A stretch of 64,000 nucleotides of DNA from Candidatus Nanohalococcus occultus (GTDB lineage Archaea > Nanohalarchaeota > Nanosalinia > Nanosalinales > Nanosalinaceae), in NCBI RefSeq assembly GCF_029207735.1, contig NZ_CP104395.1, positions 124,001 through 188,000 of the forward strand, given 5' to 3'. Below, one piece after another: positions 15,751 through 23,604 of the stretch. The notes beneath the pieces were generated by a model. That model was not told the origin of the DNA. It ran no database searches and worked only from the letters and a program-made list of their open reading frames with translations. Every line of letters begins with the position of its first letter. Positions within the stretch are counted from its first letter, which is position 1. The translations under genes were made by a program, and so were the position numbers.

Positions 15751-16344
15751 GTGAAATCAGAGTCTTACCCGGGAACTTTTATCGTAATTGAAGGCGCAGA
15801 CGGCGCAGGCACCACCACGCAGGCAAAAAAGCTGGCTGACCACTTAGATGCGCACTATACCTACGAACCCTCCAAGAGCAAGATAGGTGTCAAGGTCGAT
15901 GAGCTTATATCCACTGATGATAGCTCCGCTGATACAGTCGCTCTAGCTTTCGCAGCCGACCGTATGGTGCATTTAGAAGAGGAAGTTATCCCAAAGCTGG
16001 AGAAAGGTGAGACTGTTGTCTGTGATCGTTACTATCACTCCTCGCTTGTATATCAGCCGTTGATGGGCGAAGACTTCGAGTGGGTGAAGTCTCTGAACCG
16101 TTCAGCTATCAAACCGGATCTAACGGTGGTGTTAGATGTTTCGGCAGAGGAGGGAATGGAGAGAGTTGAGCAAAGAGGTAAGGATGGAAACGTTTTCGAG
16201 CAGTTAGACTTCCAACAGAAAGTAGTTGTAAAATACAGAGAGCTTAAGCAGTTGGAAGAGCCAATAGAGTTTGTAGACGCTTCAAACTCCAAGGAAAAAG
16301 TATTCAACTCTGTAAAGGTAGCTCTAGAGGATCATTTACTTTAA
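15751..16344 (+). CDS. tmk: Thymidylate kinase
   Basis: Phosphorylates dTMP to dTDP. P-loop GADGAGTTT at residues 15-23, DRYYHSSLVYQ for dTMP binding, and a DVSAEEGMERVEQRG LID-like segment. 197 residues, normal for the family. The start is a GTG at 15751; the ATG overlapping it by one base (15749) runs straight into TGA. The gene fits with thyA, folA and glyA nearby. A 6-bp hairpin contains its stop codon (see 16333). Confidence 0.93.
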   Translation: MKSESYPGTFIVIEGADGAGTTTQAKKLADHLDAHYTYEPSKSKIGVKVDELISTDDSSADTVALAFAADRMVHLEEEVIPKLEKGETVVCDRYYHSSLVYQPLMGEDFEWVKSLNRSAIKPDLTVVLDVSAEEGMERVEQRGKDGNVFEQLDFQQKVVVKYRELKQLEEPIEFVDASNSKEKVFNSVKVALEDHLL

Positions 16345-16347
16345 ATG
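16333..16347 (+). terminator. Hairpin over the tmk stop codon
   Basis: CATTTA-CTT-TAAATG is a perfect 6-bp stem with a 3-nt loop. The TAA stop of tmk forms the first three bases of the 3' arm. It resembles the stop-codon hairpins at S15, S7, EF-1alpha and EF-2. The A/T-rich stem makes it weak, and termination there is inferred. Confidence 0.35.
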
Positions 16348-16374
16348 CGGAATTATGCTTATTCGTGTTAAGGA

Positions 16375-16926
16375 ATGGCCGATAACGTCGAGGAAACGAA
16401 CTCAGGAGTAAAGAAAAAAGGAGAGTGGAAGGAGATCGCTGAGTTCAGCGAGGAAGTAGAGGAGGCGGTAAAAGACGCCGCTGACGAACAGTCGGTCAAG
16501 GAGTTCGAAGAATGGCGGCCGAAGGAGGAAGAAGCCGAAAACAATATGAAGCGGAAAACGGTGGAAAAGGCCCTCGTAAAAAAGAAGATATCTACTAAAG
16601 GAAAAGAAGACTTCAAAGATGCCTCTGAGAAAGCTCTCGAAGCCACTAAGAAGGTAACTACTGGCCAGAATCCCTCCAAAGAGATAAACCAGGCCTCGGA
16701 AACTGCTATAAGACCTTTCGCAGCCACAGTTCTAGGCGTCTTCCGCAGATTTGAATCCTTAGTTTACTCGAAAATAATTCTCAGAGGTAAAAGATACTAC
16801 TTGGATACCGAAGAACTGTCTGCGGATATGAAATCAAGCAGATCCGGAGAATACGAGTTAGACGTGAATGTTAACTCGGATAAGTCCCGTCAGAAGTTAA
16901 AGGAGAAATTCAAGAATGCTAAGTGA
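16375..16926 (+). CDS. Charged hypothetical protein linked to PiT transporter (DUF5828-like)
   Basis: 183-residue soluble protein with many Lys and Glu residues in its first half, probably helical, and a more globular second part (RPFAATVLGVFRRFESLVYSK is split between a hydrophobic patch and a basic end). It resembles haloarchaeal proteins labelled DUF5828, but that assignment is from memory. Its last 11 bases overlap the transporter gene, so the two are translated together and may act together. Confidence 0.65.
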   Translation: MADNVEETNSGVKKKGEWKEIAEFSEEVEEAVKDAADEQSVKEFEEWRPKEEEAENNMKRKTVEKALVKKKISTKGKEDFKDASEKALEATKKVTTGQNPSKEINQASETAIRPFAATVLGVFRRFESLVYSKIILRGKRYYLDTEELSADMKSSRSGEYELDVNVNSDKSRQKLKEKFKNAK

Positions 16927-17848
16927 GTTCGCACTCGGTTTAGCGTTCGCTGCCTCTATTTTCATGGGTGTTTCCATCGGTGCTTCGACAGTCGCATCGG
17001 CATTCGGACCTGTAAACAGTTCTGGAGGCGCAAACGTGCTAAGAAGCGCGATGCTCGCAGGTATATTCGCGCTTGCAGGGGCAATAGTTCAAGGAGGAAA
17101 TACTACTAGGACAATTGGTTCAAATCTTTTAGCAGGTGAGATACAGGTAATTCAGGCGGCTATAATTCTCTCAGTTGCGGCCTCGTTGGTTATAATCAGT
17201 GTTCTGGGTGATTATCCGATGCCTACTGCGTTTACGGTCATAGGTGCTGTTATAGGAAGCGGACTGGGGTTGGGCAACACAGTTAACTGGGGTGTTTTGA
17301 CGGGTGTTATTGGTTACTGGCTTTTGATTCCTCCGCTTGCCGCAGGAATGGCCTATGGGTTGGCTAAGGTTCTTAGAAGCAAGGTTTCTCGTCAAAATTA
17401 CAAGAGTGAGATTCGCATAGGTCTTCTAGTTGCCGGTTGTTATCTTTCGTACTCGGCAGGGGCTTCAGCAGTAGGTTTGGCGGTGGGTCCGCTTACAGGA
17501 AACTTTTCTCTTTCTTTGCTGCTTGCTACCGGCGGTCTTGCCATGCTTTTAGGCACCTGGGTTTATTCTCCTCGTATAATCCGGGCAATCAGCTTTGATT
17601 ATTCGAATGTCGGTCCTCGGAGGAGTTTTGCCGCGCTCGTAACTGCTTCAATTCTAGCACAGATAGGGATCTTCTACGGTATACCTATATCCTTCAATGA
17701 AGCGATTATCGCGTCCATGATAGGCAGCGGGCTGGTTAAAGGAACGGAAAACACTGATCACTCGAAGATTCTCCGTACTGCGGGGGCTTGGATGGCAGCG
17801 TTCTTGCTCTCAGCGGCTTTGACTTACGGGATAACTTTGCTGGTGTAG
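16916..17848 (+). CDS. PiT-family inorganic phosphate transporter-like permease
   Basis: 310-residue membrane protein with about nine or ten hydrophobic segments. The N-terminal MGVSIGASTVASAFGPV and the glycine-rich TVIGAVIGSGLGLG repeat follow the two inverted GAND-type repeats of PiT phosphate permeases, although the canonical Asn-Asp pair is changed (GAST). Phosphate is the likely substrate, but altered specificity is possible. Its ATG lies inside the end of the upstream gene. Confidence 0.75.
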   Translation: MLSEFALGLAFAASIFMGVSIGASTVASAFGPVNSSGGANVLRSAMLAGIFALAGAIVQGGNTTRTIGSNLLAGEIQVIQAAIILSVAASLVIISVLGDYPMPTAFTVIGAVIGSGLGLGNTVNWGVLTGVIGYWLLIPPLAAGMAYGLAKVLRSKVSRQNYKSEIRIGLLVAGCYLSYSAGASAVGLAVGPLTGNFSLSLLLATGGLAMLLGTWVYSPRIIRAISFDYSNVGPRRSFAALVTASILAQIGIFYGIPISFNEAIIASMIGSGLVKGTENTDHSKILRTAGAWMAAFLLSAALTYGITLLV

Positions 17849-17888
17849 AAGGCATCTGCTTTTCAATTGTGACCACGAGTATCTTTTC

Positions 17889-18362
17889 ATGAAACAGTTT
17901 ATCTCCAGAATCAAAAAGGCATTTTCATCAAGTCCTCGCGTCGAAGAAATCGAGAAACTACCTGGTTTCGAGCTTGAAAATCAGGACGGAGAGATTGTAA
18001 ACTCTAAAGACATTGAAAACGCCTTGCTCTACTTTTATCCGAAATCCGGTACTTCTGGCTGTACAAAACAGGCATGCGATCTTAGAGACAGTATAGAAGA
18101 GTTCAGCGATCTGGGCGTCGATGTTTACGGTATCAGCACTGATTCCGTTGAAAAACAGAAAGAGTTCCACGAAGAAAACAACTTGGATTTCGATGTACTT
18201 GCTGATCCGGAAGGACTGGCTGCTGAAAGATTCGGAGTTCTAACAAAAGCAGGTTTCGCCGAGCGAACAAGCTTTCTTGTCAAAAACGGCGAAATAGTGG
18301 AAGTATTCCGGAAAGTTGATCCGGAAAACCACGTAAAACAGGTTCTTGAATACTTGGATTAG
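17889..18362 (+). CDS. Peroxiredoxin, BCP/PrxQ type
   Basis: Thiol peroxidase reducing peroxides. SGTSGCTKQACDLRD gives the peroxidatic Cys58 and the resolving Cys63 five residues later, as in PrxQ enzymes. The rest, DVYGISTDSVEKQKEFHEENNL and ADPEGLAAERFGV (read as separate motifs), is also diagnostic. 157 residues. Ends four bases into the convergent small gene. With the redoxin at 4545 it is one of two thiol-based antioxidant proteins here. Confidence 0.93.
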   Translation: MKQFISRIKKAFSSSPRVEEIEKLPGFELENQDGEIVNSKDIENALLYFYPKSGTSGCTKQACDLRDSIEEFSDLGVDVYGISTDSVEKQKEFHEENNLDFDVLADPEGLAAERFGVLTKAGFAERTSFLVKNGEIVEVFRKVDPENHVKQVLEYLD

Positions 18363-18694
18363 TTTTCAGCTTCTTCCAGGCGCTTTGAGATCTTCAGGAA
18401 CGCCTTTTTCTTTTTTCTCAATCCGTCTTCGAGTTTCCGGTCAACGAACTCCAGTAACTCTCCTATATCCTCTTCTGTCTGTCGGTATCCGCTTATATTG
18501 CGTTCTGCGTAGGCAATTCGGGTGTTAGTCCATTTATTCAGCTCTCTGCGGTGTCGCTCTACTTCTAGAGGGTTGTCTGCTTTCTGTGCGTAACGTTTGC
18601 TCAGGTCACGGAGGTCCTTGTAATCAAATGAGTTTTCGCTGTAAACTTCTAGCTCCTGAACTGACTCGGCGTCGTAAGACTGGGATACAGACAT
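18359..18694 (-). CDS. Hypothetical helical protein, 111 aa
   Basis: No family recognised. Acidic N-terminal half; the C-terminal half is highly charged and probably coiled coil, ending DGLRKKKKAFLKISKRLEEAEN in two basic-acidic clusters. No membrane segment. It follows S3Ae on the same strand after 35 bp and is convergent with the peroxiredoxin gene with a four-base overlap. Confidence 0.6.
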   Translation of the reverse strand: MSVSQSYDAESVQELEVYSENSFDYKDLRDLSKRYAQKADNPLEVERHRRELNKWTNTRIAYAERNISGYRQTEEDIGELLEFVDRKLEDGLRKKKKAFLKISKRLEEAEN

Positions 18695-18729
18695 TAGAAG
18701 ATATGAAAAGAAAAATGTGATATGGAGTT

Positions 18730-19284
18730 TTAATCCCGTAGCTCGGTCTTCCGGATCTCGAGCTGTCTGAATGGGTAGATGTCTTCTGCGATGTCTCTCA
18801 GTTCGTCCTGAAGTCTGTCCTCGAAGATCATCTCCATTACTTCGTGGTATGTTGCGCTGTTTGCTTCCTCGTCGATGAGGTCCTTCATCGCGTTTCTGAC
18901 GTCTTTAAGCGTCTTGGAGGATGTGTTTCTGACTGTTGCGCCAACAACCTTGATTCTGACGGTTTTTCCGTCATCTGTTTTAGTATCGTGTACGAGATCG
19001 AATCTGTCGCTTCGCTTGCGGATCATCCGGGAGACGTACTCCTTGGATACTTCCATTCCTGCGATCTCTGTAAATGCTTTGTTTCCTTCTACGTCTGTAA
19101 CCTTCAGGGTGACATCAGCGTAGTATTTGTCTGTGCCTTCCATTAGGTCTTCAAGTCCTTCACGCACCTTTCTGCCGACTACCTGAGAATCCTTTTCAGC
19201 AGGAGTCTCTGTAACTTCATCAGCATCGAATATTTCCGGTGCTTGGATTTCGTACCAGTTCTTCTGGATAACTGCCTTAGCCAT
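18730..19284 (-). CDS. rps3ae: 30S ribosomal protein S3Ae (eS1)
   Basis: Archaeal/eukaryal small-subunit protein at the mRNA exit side. MAKAVIQKNWYEIQAPEIF and the segment GRKVREGLEDLMEG are characteristic, with RFDLVHDTKTDDGKTVRIKV in the centre. 184 residues, slightly shorter than the usual 195-210. The ATG lies about 26 bases after the centre of a strong TATA box, so transcription is probably leaderless from its own promoter despite its position behind recJ and rps15. Confidence 0.96.
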   Translation of the reverse strand: MAKAVIQKNWYEIQAPEIFDADEVTETPAEKDSQVVGRKVREGLEDLMEGTDKYYADVTLKVTDVEGNKAFTEIAGMEVSKEYVSRMIRKRSDRFDLVHDTKTDDGKTVRIKVVGATVRNTSSKTLKDVRNAMKDLIDEEANSATYHEVMEMIFEDRLQDELRDIAEDIYPFRQLEIRKTELRD

Positions 19285-19305
19285 GTGGGAAACCTCGAAT
19301 CAAAT

Positions 19306-19315
19306 CTTTATAAAC
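19306..19315 (-). promoter_or_regulatory. TATA box of rps3ae
   Basis: GTTTATAAAG on the minus strand is a near-perfect archaeal TATA element. Its centre is 26 bases upstream of the S3Ae ATG, which predicts a transcript beginning at or next to the start codon. Confidence 0.7.
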
Positions 19316-19335
19316 GGACTGTTGAACCTGTAGGC

Positions 19336-20694
19336 TCAAACTCTTTCCGCGATAGCAGCATCCAGCTGATCGATAAACTCCTGTTTTTGATCCTGCGGGA
19401 TCTTCGCTCCTGCTGCTACGTTGTGGCCTCCGCCCTCTCCATCGACGTCTTCACATATCTCGCCGATGATCTCTCCAAGGTTCAAGCCGTCTTCAACCAT
19501 CTTCTTGTCCGCACGGGATGAGATCTTTAGTTTCTCGTCTTCGGTCTCGGCAACTCCCATGATCGCAGGAATCTCATCGAAAAACCCGTTGCTCATTGAG
19601 ATCGTTGCTACGGTTCCTATAAACTCCTCGCTGATGTCGTCTTTGCCGTCAATGATTCCAATCGTCTTCTCGTAGATACGATCCTCATCGTCCTTGTTGT
19701 TTTCTACGTAACGCAGTGATTCCGATATTTTCCGGCCGTACTTGCGTGACATCTTGTTGATCAAGGTTTCATCGTTGGTGAGAAGGATTTCAACACCTTT
19801 CTTGGGTTCTCCAAGCCTTCCGCATGCGTTGATTACTGTGGAAAACTCATCGATCTCATAGCCGTTTTCCAGCATGTAGATATCGTTTAATAGAGACTGT
19901 ACGTCGTAGCCGGATTCGATCATCCGGTGGATCAGCTTTCTCTCCTCGTCTTCGTCCAGATCGGCTAGTGAACGGAAGTCTCCGTCCTCTCTAAGGTCTA
20001 TACCGGCGGATTTAACCAGCTGGATGGCTCCGCCCTCGTTGTTAGAAACTCCTTCCAGATAAGGATCGGTGGTATACATCAACGACTTCTGAAGCGGTTT
20101 GGTGGTTCGGCCGTAAAGATCAAGGCCTTGCCGTCTGCTTACAAACCCGTTTTCTACGGCTTCCTCTGCGATCTCCGAGTTTAACCCGATGAACTCTCCG
20201 TCCTGTTTCTGGACGTCTCCTGTCGCACCTACGAGCGCGAAACGGATCAAATCCTTGTTTCCTTCGGCATTAACTGCTTTGGCTAACAGGTAGGTCATTC
20301 CTGCGGCAGAAATTGCCTCTCCTCCATCGTAACCCAGGAAGTGAGGGTTCATGTGGATAAAACTTCCTTCTATCTGTGGTTCGTGGTGGTCGCTTACAAT
20401 TACCTGTTTGTCTCCGGCGATATGTTCTTCTATTAGCTCGGACTGTCCTGAGCCGATGTCGACGAACAGTATAAGTTCTTCTTCGCATTCTGCGAGTCTT
20501 TCAACGCCCTCTTCGTATAGTTGTTTTACAATTTCGTACTCGAAGTCTTTTCCAAGTCTTTCAAGCATCTCGTGTGCGATCGTGGTGGCTGATATTCCGT
20601 CAGCATCGTACTGTCCTACCAGTCGGATCTTTCCGTCGAACTCCTTGAGTTTTTCTGCTGCGGGCTTAGCTGCGTCTAGAACATCTTGAACCAT
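19336..20694 (-). CDS. RecJ-like DHH phosphoesterase (GAN-like)
   Basis: Exonuclease of the DHH family, related to the archaeal GINS-associated nuclease and Cdc45. Motif I VGQYDADGISATT places the metal-binding DAD at residues 30-32, a second Asp is in FVDIGSG, DHH is at 102-104, and GGGHNVAAGA is the DHHA1 motif near residue 425. All catalytic residues are intact, so it is probably an active nuclease. Lies between rps15 and rps3ae, the common archaeal arrangement. Confidence 0.9.
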   Translation of the reverse strand: MVQDVLDAAKPAAEKLKEFDGKIRLVGQYDADGISATTIAHEMLERLGKDFEYEIVKQLYEEGVERLAECEEELILFVDIGSGQSELIEEHIAGDKQVIVSDHHEPQIEGSFIHMNPHFLGYDGGEAISAAGMTYLLAKAVNAEGNKDLIRFALVGATGDVQKQDGEFIGLNSEIAEEAVENGFVSRRQGLDLYGRTTKPLQKSLMYTTDPYLEGVSNNEGGAIQLVKSAGIDLREDGDFRSLADLDEDEERKLIHRMIESGYDVQSLLNDIYMLENGYEIDEFSTVINACGRLGEPKKGVEILLTNDETLINKMSRKYGRKISESLRYVENNKDDEDRIYEKTIGIIDGKDDISEEFIGTVATISMSNGFFDEIPAIMGVAETEDEKLKISSRADKKMVEDGLNLGEIIGEICEDVDGEGGGHNVAAGAKIPQDQKQEFIDQLDAAIAERV

Positions 20695-20760
20695 GTAACC
20701 ACTAGAATATGTAAGAGGGCCGGAGCTTAAAACGGTTCTTACTCCTGGCCCCTTAGATGG

Positions 20761-20775
20761 GAGAATTTACTTCTC
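20761..20775 (-). terminator. Hairpin over the rps15 stop codon
   Basis: On the minus strand GAGAA-GTAAA-TTCTC forms a 5-bp stem with the S15 TAA stop codon in the loop. Same design as at S7, EF-2 and EF-1alpha. Could end transcription or protect the 3' end. Confidence 0.4.
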
Positions 20776-21207
20776 GTCTCTTACGTACTTCCAGTTCTCT
20801 GGAATGTTGCCGTTCTCTCTGTGGTACTTGGCGATACGTCGAATCTTGGCTTCAACCAGTCTTAGCTGTCTTTCAGCCTTCTGATCGTTCTGGTTGTCAT
20901 GGTAGTGGTCCTTGATGCTTTCAGCCTTCTCAAGTAAGTTCTGAAGGTCTTCAGGCATCTCAAGAGCCATGTCCTCTTCTTCAAGTATCTCTGTAAGCTT
21001 GCTTCCTGTAACTGTCTTTACATCAGGGATTCCGTACTGGTCTCTGAGCTTGGATCCGATCTGAGCTGGCTTCAGGCCGTCTTCACGAAGCCTTACAATT
21101 AGATCGACTACTTCGTCTTCGTTGTAGTCTGTCCAGCGCGGAACCTTCTTGTTTACAGGGTTCTTGCTGCCGGACTTTCCGCCTCCACTGGAGTGCATAC
21201 GTGCCAT
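20767..21207 (-). CDS. rps15: 30S ribosomal protein S15
   Basis: Archaeal uS15: MARMHSSGGGKSGSKNP start, KPAQIGSKLRDQYGIPDVK in the N-terminal archaeal extension, and the rRNA-binding helices ending in YHRENGNIPENWKYV. 146 residues. Its ATG overlaps the stop of a 24-codon frame (TAATG), and a good Shine-Dalgarno GAGGAG lies nine to ten bases upstream inside that frame. Confidence 0.97.
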   Translation of the reverse strand: MARMHSSGGGKSGSKNPVNKKVPRWTDYNEDEVVDLIVRLREDGLKPAQIGSKLRDQYGIPDVKTVTGSKLTEILEEEDMALEMPEDLQNLLEKAESIKDHYHDNQNDQKAERQLRLVEAKIRRIAKYHRENGNIPENWKYVRDEK

Positions 21208-21281
21208 TAGTTATCTCCTCTGGAAACGAGTCCTGCGATTTTATCTTTAACTTCCGAAAGCTTGTCTGTGTAGTTGTTCAT
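21207..21281 (-). CDS. Possible 24-aa leader peptide coupled to rps15
   Basis: ATG at 21281, TAA at 21207 overlapping the S15 start as TAATG. The peptide starts MNNYTDKLSEVKDKIAG. A TATA-like TTAAATTTTA lies about 45-55 bases upstream of its ATG, so it would be the first frame on the transcript. No homology recognised. It may be a true small protein, a translation-coupling leader, or chance. Confidence 0.4.
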   Translation of the reverse strand: MNNYTDKLSEVKDKIAGLVSRGDN

Positions 21282-21354
21282 TGATTATCACATGCCGATC
21301 CGGTCGAGCAGCACTCTCCCGGTCTAAAATTTAACTCGATGGAAGACTTTTAAA

Positions 21355-21921
21355 TCAGGTCTTGTAACGGCCACGCATCTCAACGTCTTCAAGCCTTTCG
21401 AACACTTCCTCGCTCTCCTCGTAGCCCGAGTATCCGTCTATGAATGCCTCCCAGCAGCTTTCAGCTTTTTCAGGGTGCGAGGACTCTAAAATCTGTTTGA
21501 ACATGTGAAGATCCATTGCCCGGTCCTCGATCCGCTCCGAACGGAAGGAAAGCCCGAAATCGATTAAATAAACTTCATCCGATACTATGACGTTGCTGGT
21601 GGTGAGGTCTCCGTGAATAATATCTGCTTCGTGGATTTTCGCGAGGTTTTTACCGACTTTTTCGACGTTCGAAGCTGATAGCTGTTCTTTCAATGCGTTG
21701 CCATCGATTTTCTCCATACGGAGGCAGTATTCTTTCTCTTCAAGCACCTGCGGTACGTTTGCTCCGGCTCGGGCGGCTTGGCGTAGTGACTGTGCTTCTC
21801 TACTGTTTCGTTGTTCTCTTATCCTGTCGTCTAAATCGGGGTGTCTGTACTTTTTCGAGACTCTTTCCTTGGATACTTCCTCTCCTATATTTACCACTGC
21901 TTCTGCGCCCTGTAACTTCAC
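21355..21921 (-). CDS. bud32: KEOPS kinase/ATPase Bud32
   Basis: Small RIO-like kinase that works with Kae1 in threonylcarbamoylation of tRNA A37 (t6A). HGDLTTSN at 103-110 and DFG at 121-123 are the catalytic and metal-binding motifs; the end MRGRYKT is the typical basic tail. GTG start. In many archaea it is fused to Kae1; here it is separate, with two antiporter genes between it and sua5-kae1 on the same strand. Confidence 0.93.
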   Translation of the reverse strand: MKLQGAEAVVNIGEEVSKERVSKKYRHPDLDDRIREQRNSREAQSLRQAARAGANVPQVLEEKEYCLRMEKIDGNALKEQLSASNVEKVGKNLAKIHEADIIHGDLTTSNVIVSDEVYLIDFGLSFRSERIEDRAMDLHMFKQILESSHPEKAESCWEAFIDGYSGYEESEEVFERLEDVEMRGRYKT

Positions 21922-21951
21922 GGCTCAAGGTTAGAAGGTAAAAATTATATT

Positions 21952-23604
21952 TCAACTATCCGAGTTTTGAAGCTGCTGTCTGATTTCCAGAATGTTTTTC
22001 CGCCTGAGTTCTTCTCTGTAGTTTTGATCGTGTAAAACGCCGTTGATATGTTCGTTTAACTCTTCGGAAGAAAGCACTTCTGCGAGGCTGACATACATTG
22101 CGCCTGCTTCAAGCAGCTCTTTAGCTTCATCTATTTCCGAAGAATTCACGATTATATCCGCATCGGTTTCAAGCTGGCTTATATGCTTTGAGATTTTTGT
22201 CGAAGGCACTGTAGAAATTATGAGACTTGCTTCATCTATTTTCGCAGTTTTCCATGTCTCATCATCCATTACATCTCCGAAAGTGTAGTTTTTATCCTCT
22301 TTCGATATCTGACTGATTTTCTCCGGGTCATTTTCTATTATAACGTAGTCTTGTCCTTCGATCTCGAGTTTCTCAGCGATTTCCTTGCCCTGTATGTCGT
22401 AACCTACGAGTATCACGTGTTCTTTCATATCTGACGGCACATCGGATTTTTCCTTAATCTTCCGGCTATTTACTTCTATCCAGTCGTTTTTTGAGACTGC
22501 TTCGTAAATCTCTTCTTCGTAGCGGCTTGTATAGGATGATATGATCATTGTGACTGTTGCGGCAAGTGTTATAGCATGGAATATTTCGAGTGCGATTGTT
22601 CCTGCGATGTAGGCCTGAATAGCTATTATCAGGGAGAATTCGCTTACTTGATCGAGGCTGAATCCTGCTAGATAAGAGGTTCTCTTATCGTAGCCGTTTG
22701 TCATCAGCAAAAGGCTGGTTATAACGGGTTTGATGATCAGGGTTCCGATTAAAAGTATCAAGGTTAGCGCAATAGCTGTTGGTTCTGGGTATGCGATCAG
22801 CGCGCCGAGTGATACGAAGAATATGGCTGAGAAAAAGTCTTTCAGCGAGCCAACTGAGTCAAGTATTTCGAGGTTGTGAGGGAACTTTGCTACTGCGAGT
22901 CCGGCAGCGAAGGCTCCTGTAACGATCGAAAGCTCAAGTAGCTGGCTTACTGAGATGAATACGGTTAGAAGCGTCAGCGAGCTTAGCATTAGAAGTTCCT
23001 CGGAGCCTTCTGCGAGAGCTGCGACATTATCGAAAACTATTTGTCGGAAAATAACTGCTAAAGCAATCATTCCTGTCAGCTCTAGGAAGTTCATGGCTAG
23101 AGCGTTCAGAGTCAGTGAGGATCCGATCACGGCTATCAGCGCCACGGCAAGTAGATCCTGCATCAGCTGGATTGATTCTGCGAGCCGTCCGTGAAGCAGG
23201 TCTGCTCGTATTTCTCCGTCTATCAGCTCTAATCCTACCATTGAGGAGCTGAATCCTGCTGCTGCCGCAAGATACAGCGAGTTCAAGGCGTTGAATCCGA
23301 ATCCCTGTGCTATTACAAACATGGATGCGCCGGCTAAAGCTACTTGAACTAGCGTGGTTGTCGTAGTTTCGAATGCTGTGACTTTTATCCGGCTGAGATC
23401 TGCTTTAAGCCCGAAGATAAAGACTAGAAATGCTATTCCGAGCTGTGAAAGGTTAAGGAACTGTTCTTCGGGCAGGTAGCCGCCTATAAGTATTCCTCCG
23501 AGTATGTAGGCCGGTAGGATAGGGTGGTTCAGCCGGTCCATTATTAGTATCAGGAACGCGGAGGATGCGAAAACCAGTGTAAGAAGGTTGATCAGCTCGG
23601 ACAT
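21952..23604 (-). CDS. CPA2 cation/proton antiporter with TrkA-N domain (copy 1)
   Basis: 550-residue membrane protein with 12-13 hydrophobic segments (about 1-375) followed by a cytosolic Rossmann TrkA-N/RCK-type domain: MKEHVILVGYDIQGKEIA begins the nucleotide-binding fold at about residue 390. Kef-like K+/H+ or Na+/H+ exchange is likely, important for a salt-in lifestyle. Its ATG overlaps the stop of the second antiporter (TGATG), and the two are diverged paralogues. Confidence 0.9.
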   Translation of the reverse strand: MSELINLLTLVFASSAFLILIMDRLNHPILPAYILGGILIGGYLPEEQFLNLSQLGIAFLVFIFGLKADLSRIKVTAFETTTTTLVQVALAGASMFVIAQGFGFNALNSLYLAAAAGFSSSMVGLELIDGEIRADLLHGRLAESIQLMQDLLAVALIAVIGSSLTLNALAMNFLELTGMIALAVIFRQIVFDNVAALAEGSEELLMLSSLTLLTVFISVSQLLELSIVTGAFAAGLAVAKFPHNLEILDSVGSLKDFFSAIFFVSLGALIAYPEPTAIALTLILLIGTLIIKPVITSLLLMTNGYDKRTSYLAGFSLDQVSEFSLIIAIQAYIAGTIALEIFHAITLAATVTMIISSYTSRYEEEIYEAVSKNDWIEVNSRKIKEKSDVPSDMKEHVILVGYDIQGKEIAEKLEIEGQDYVIIENDPEKISQISKEDKNYTFGDVMDDETWKTAKIDEASLIISTVPSTKISKHISQLETDADIIVNSSEIDEAKELLEAGAMYVSLAEVLSSEELNEHINGVLHDQNYREELRRKNILEIRQQLQNSDS

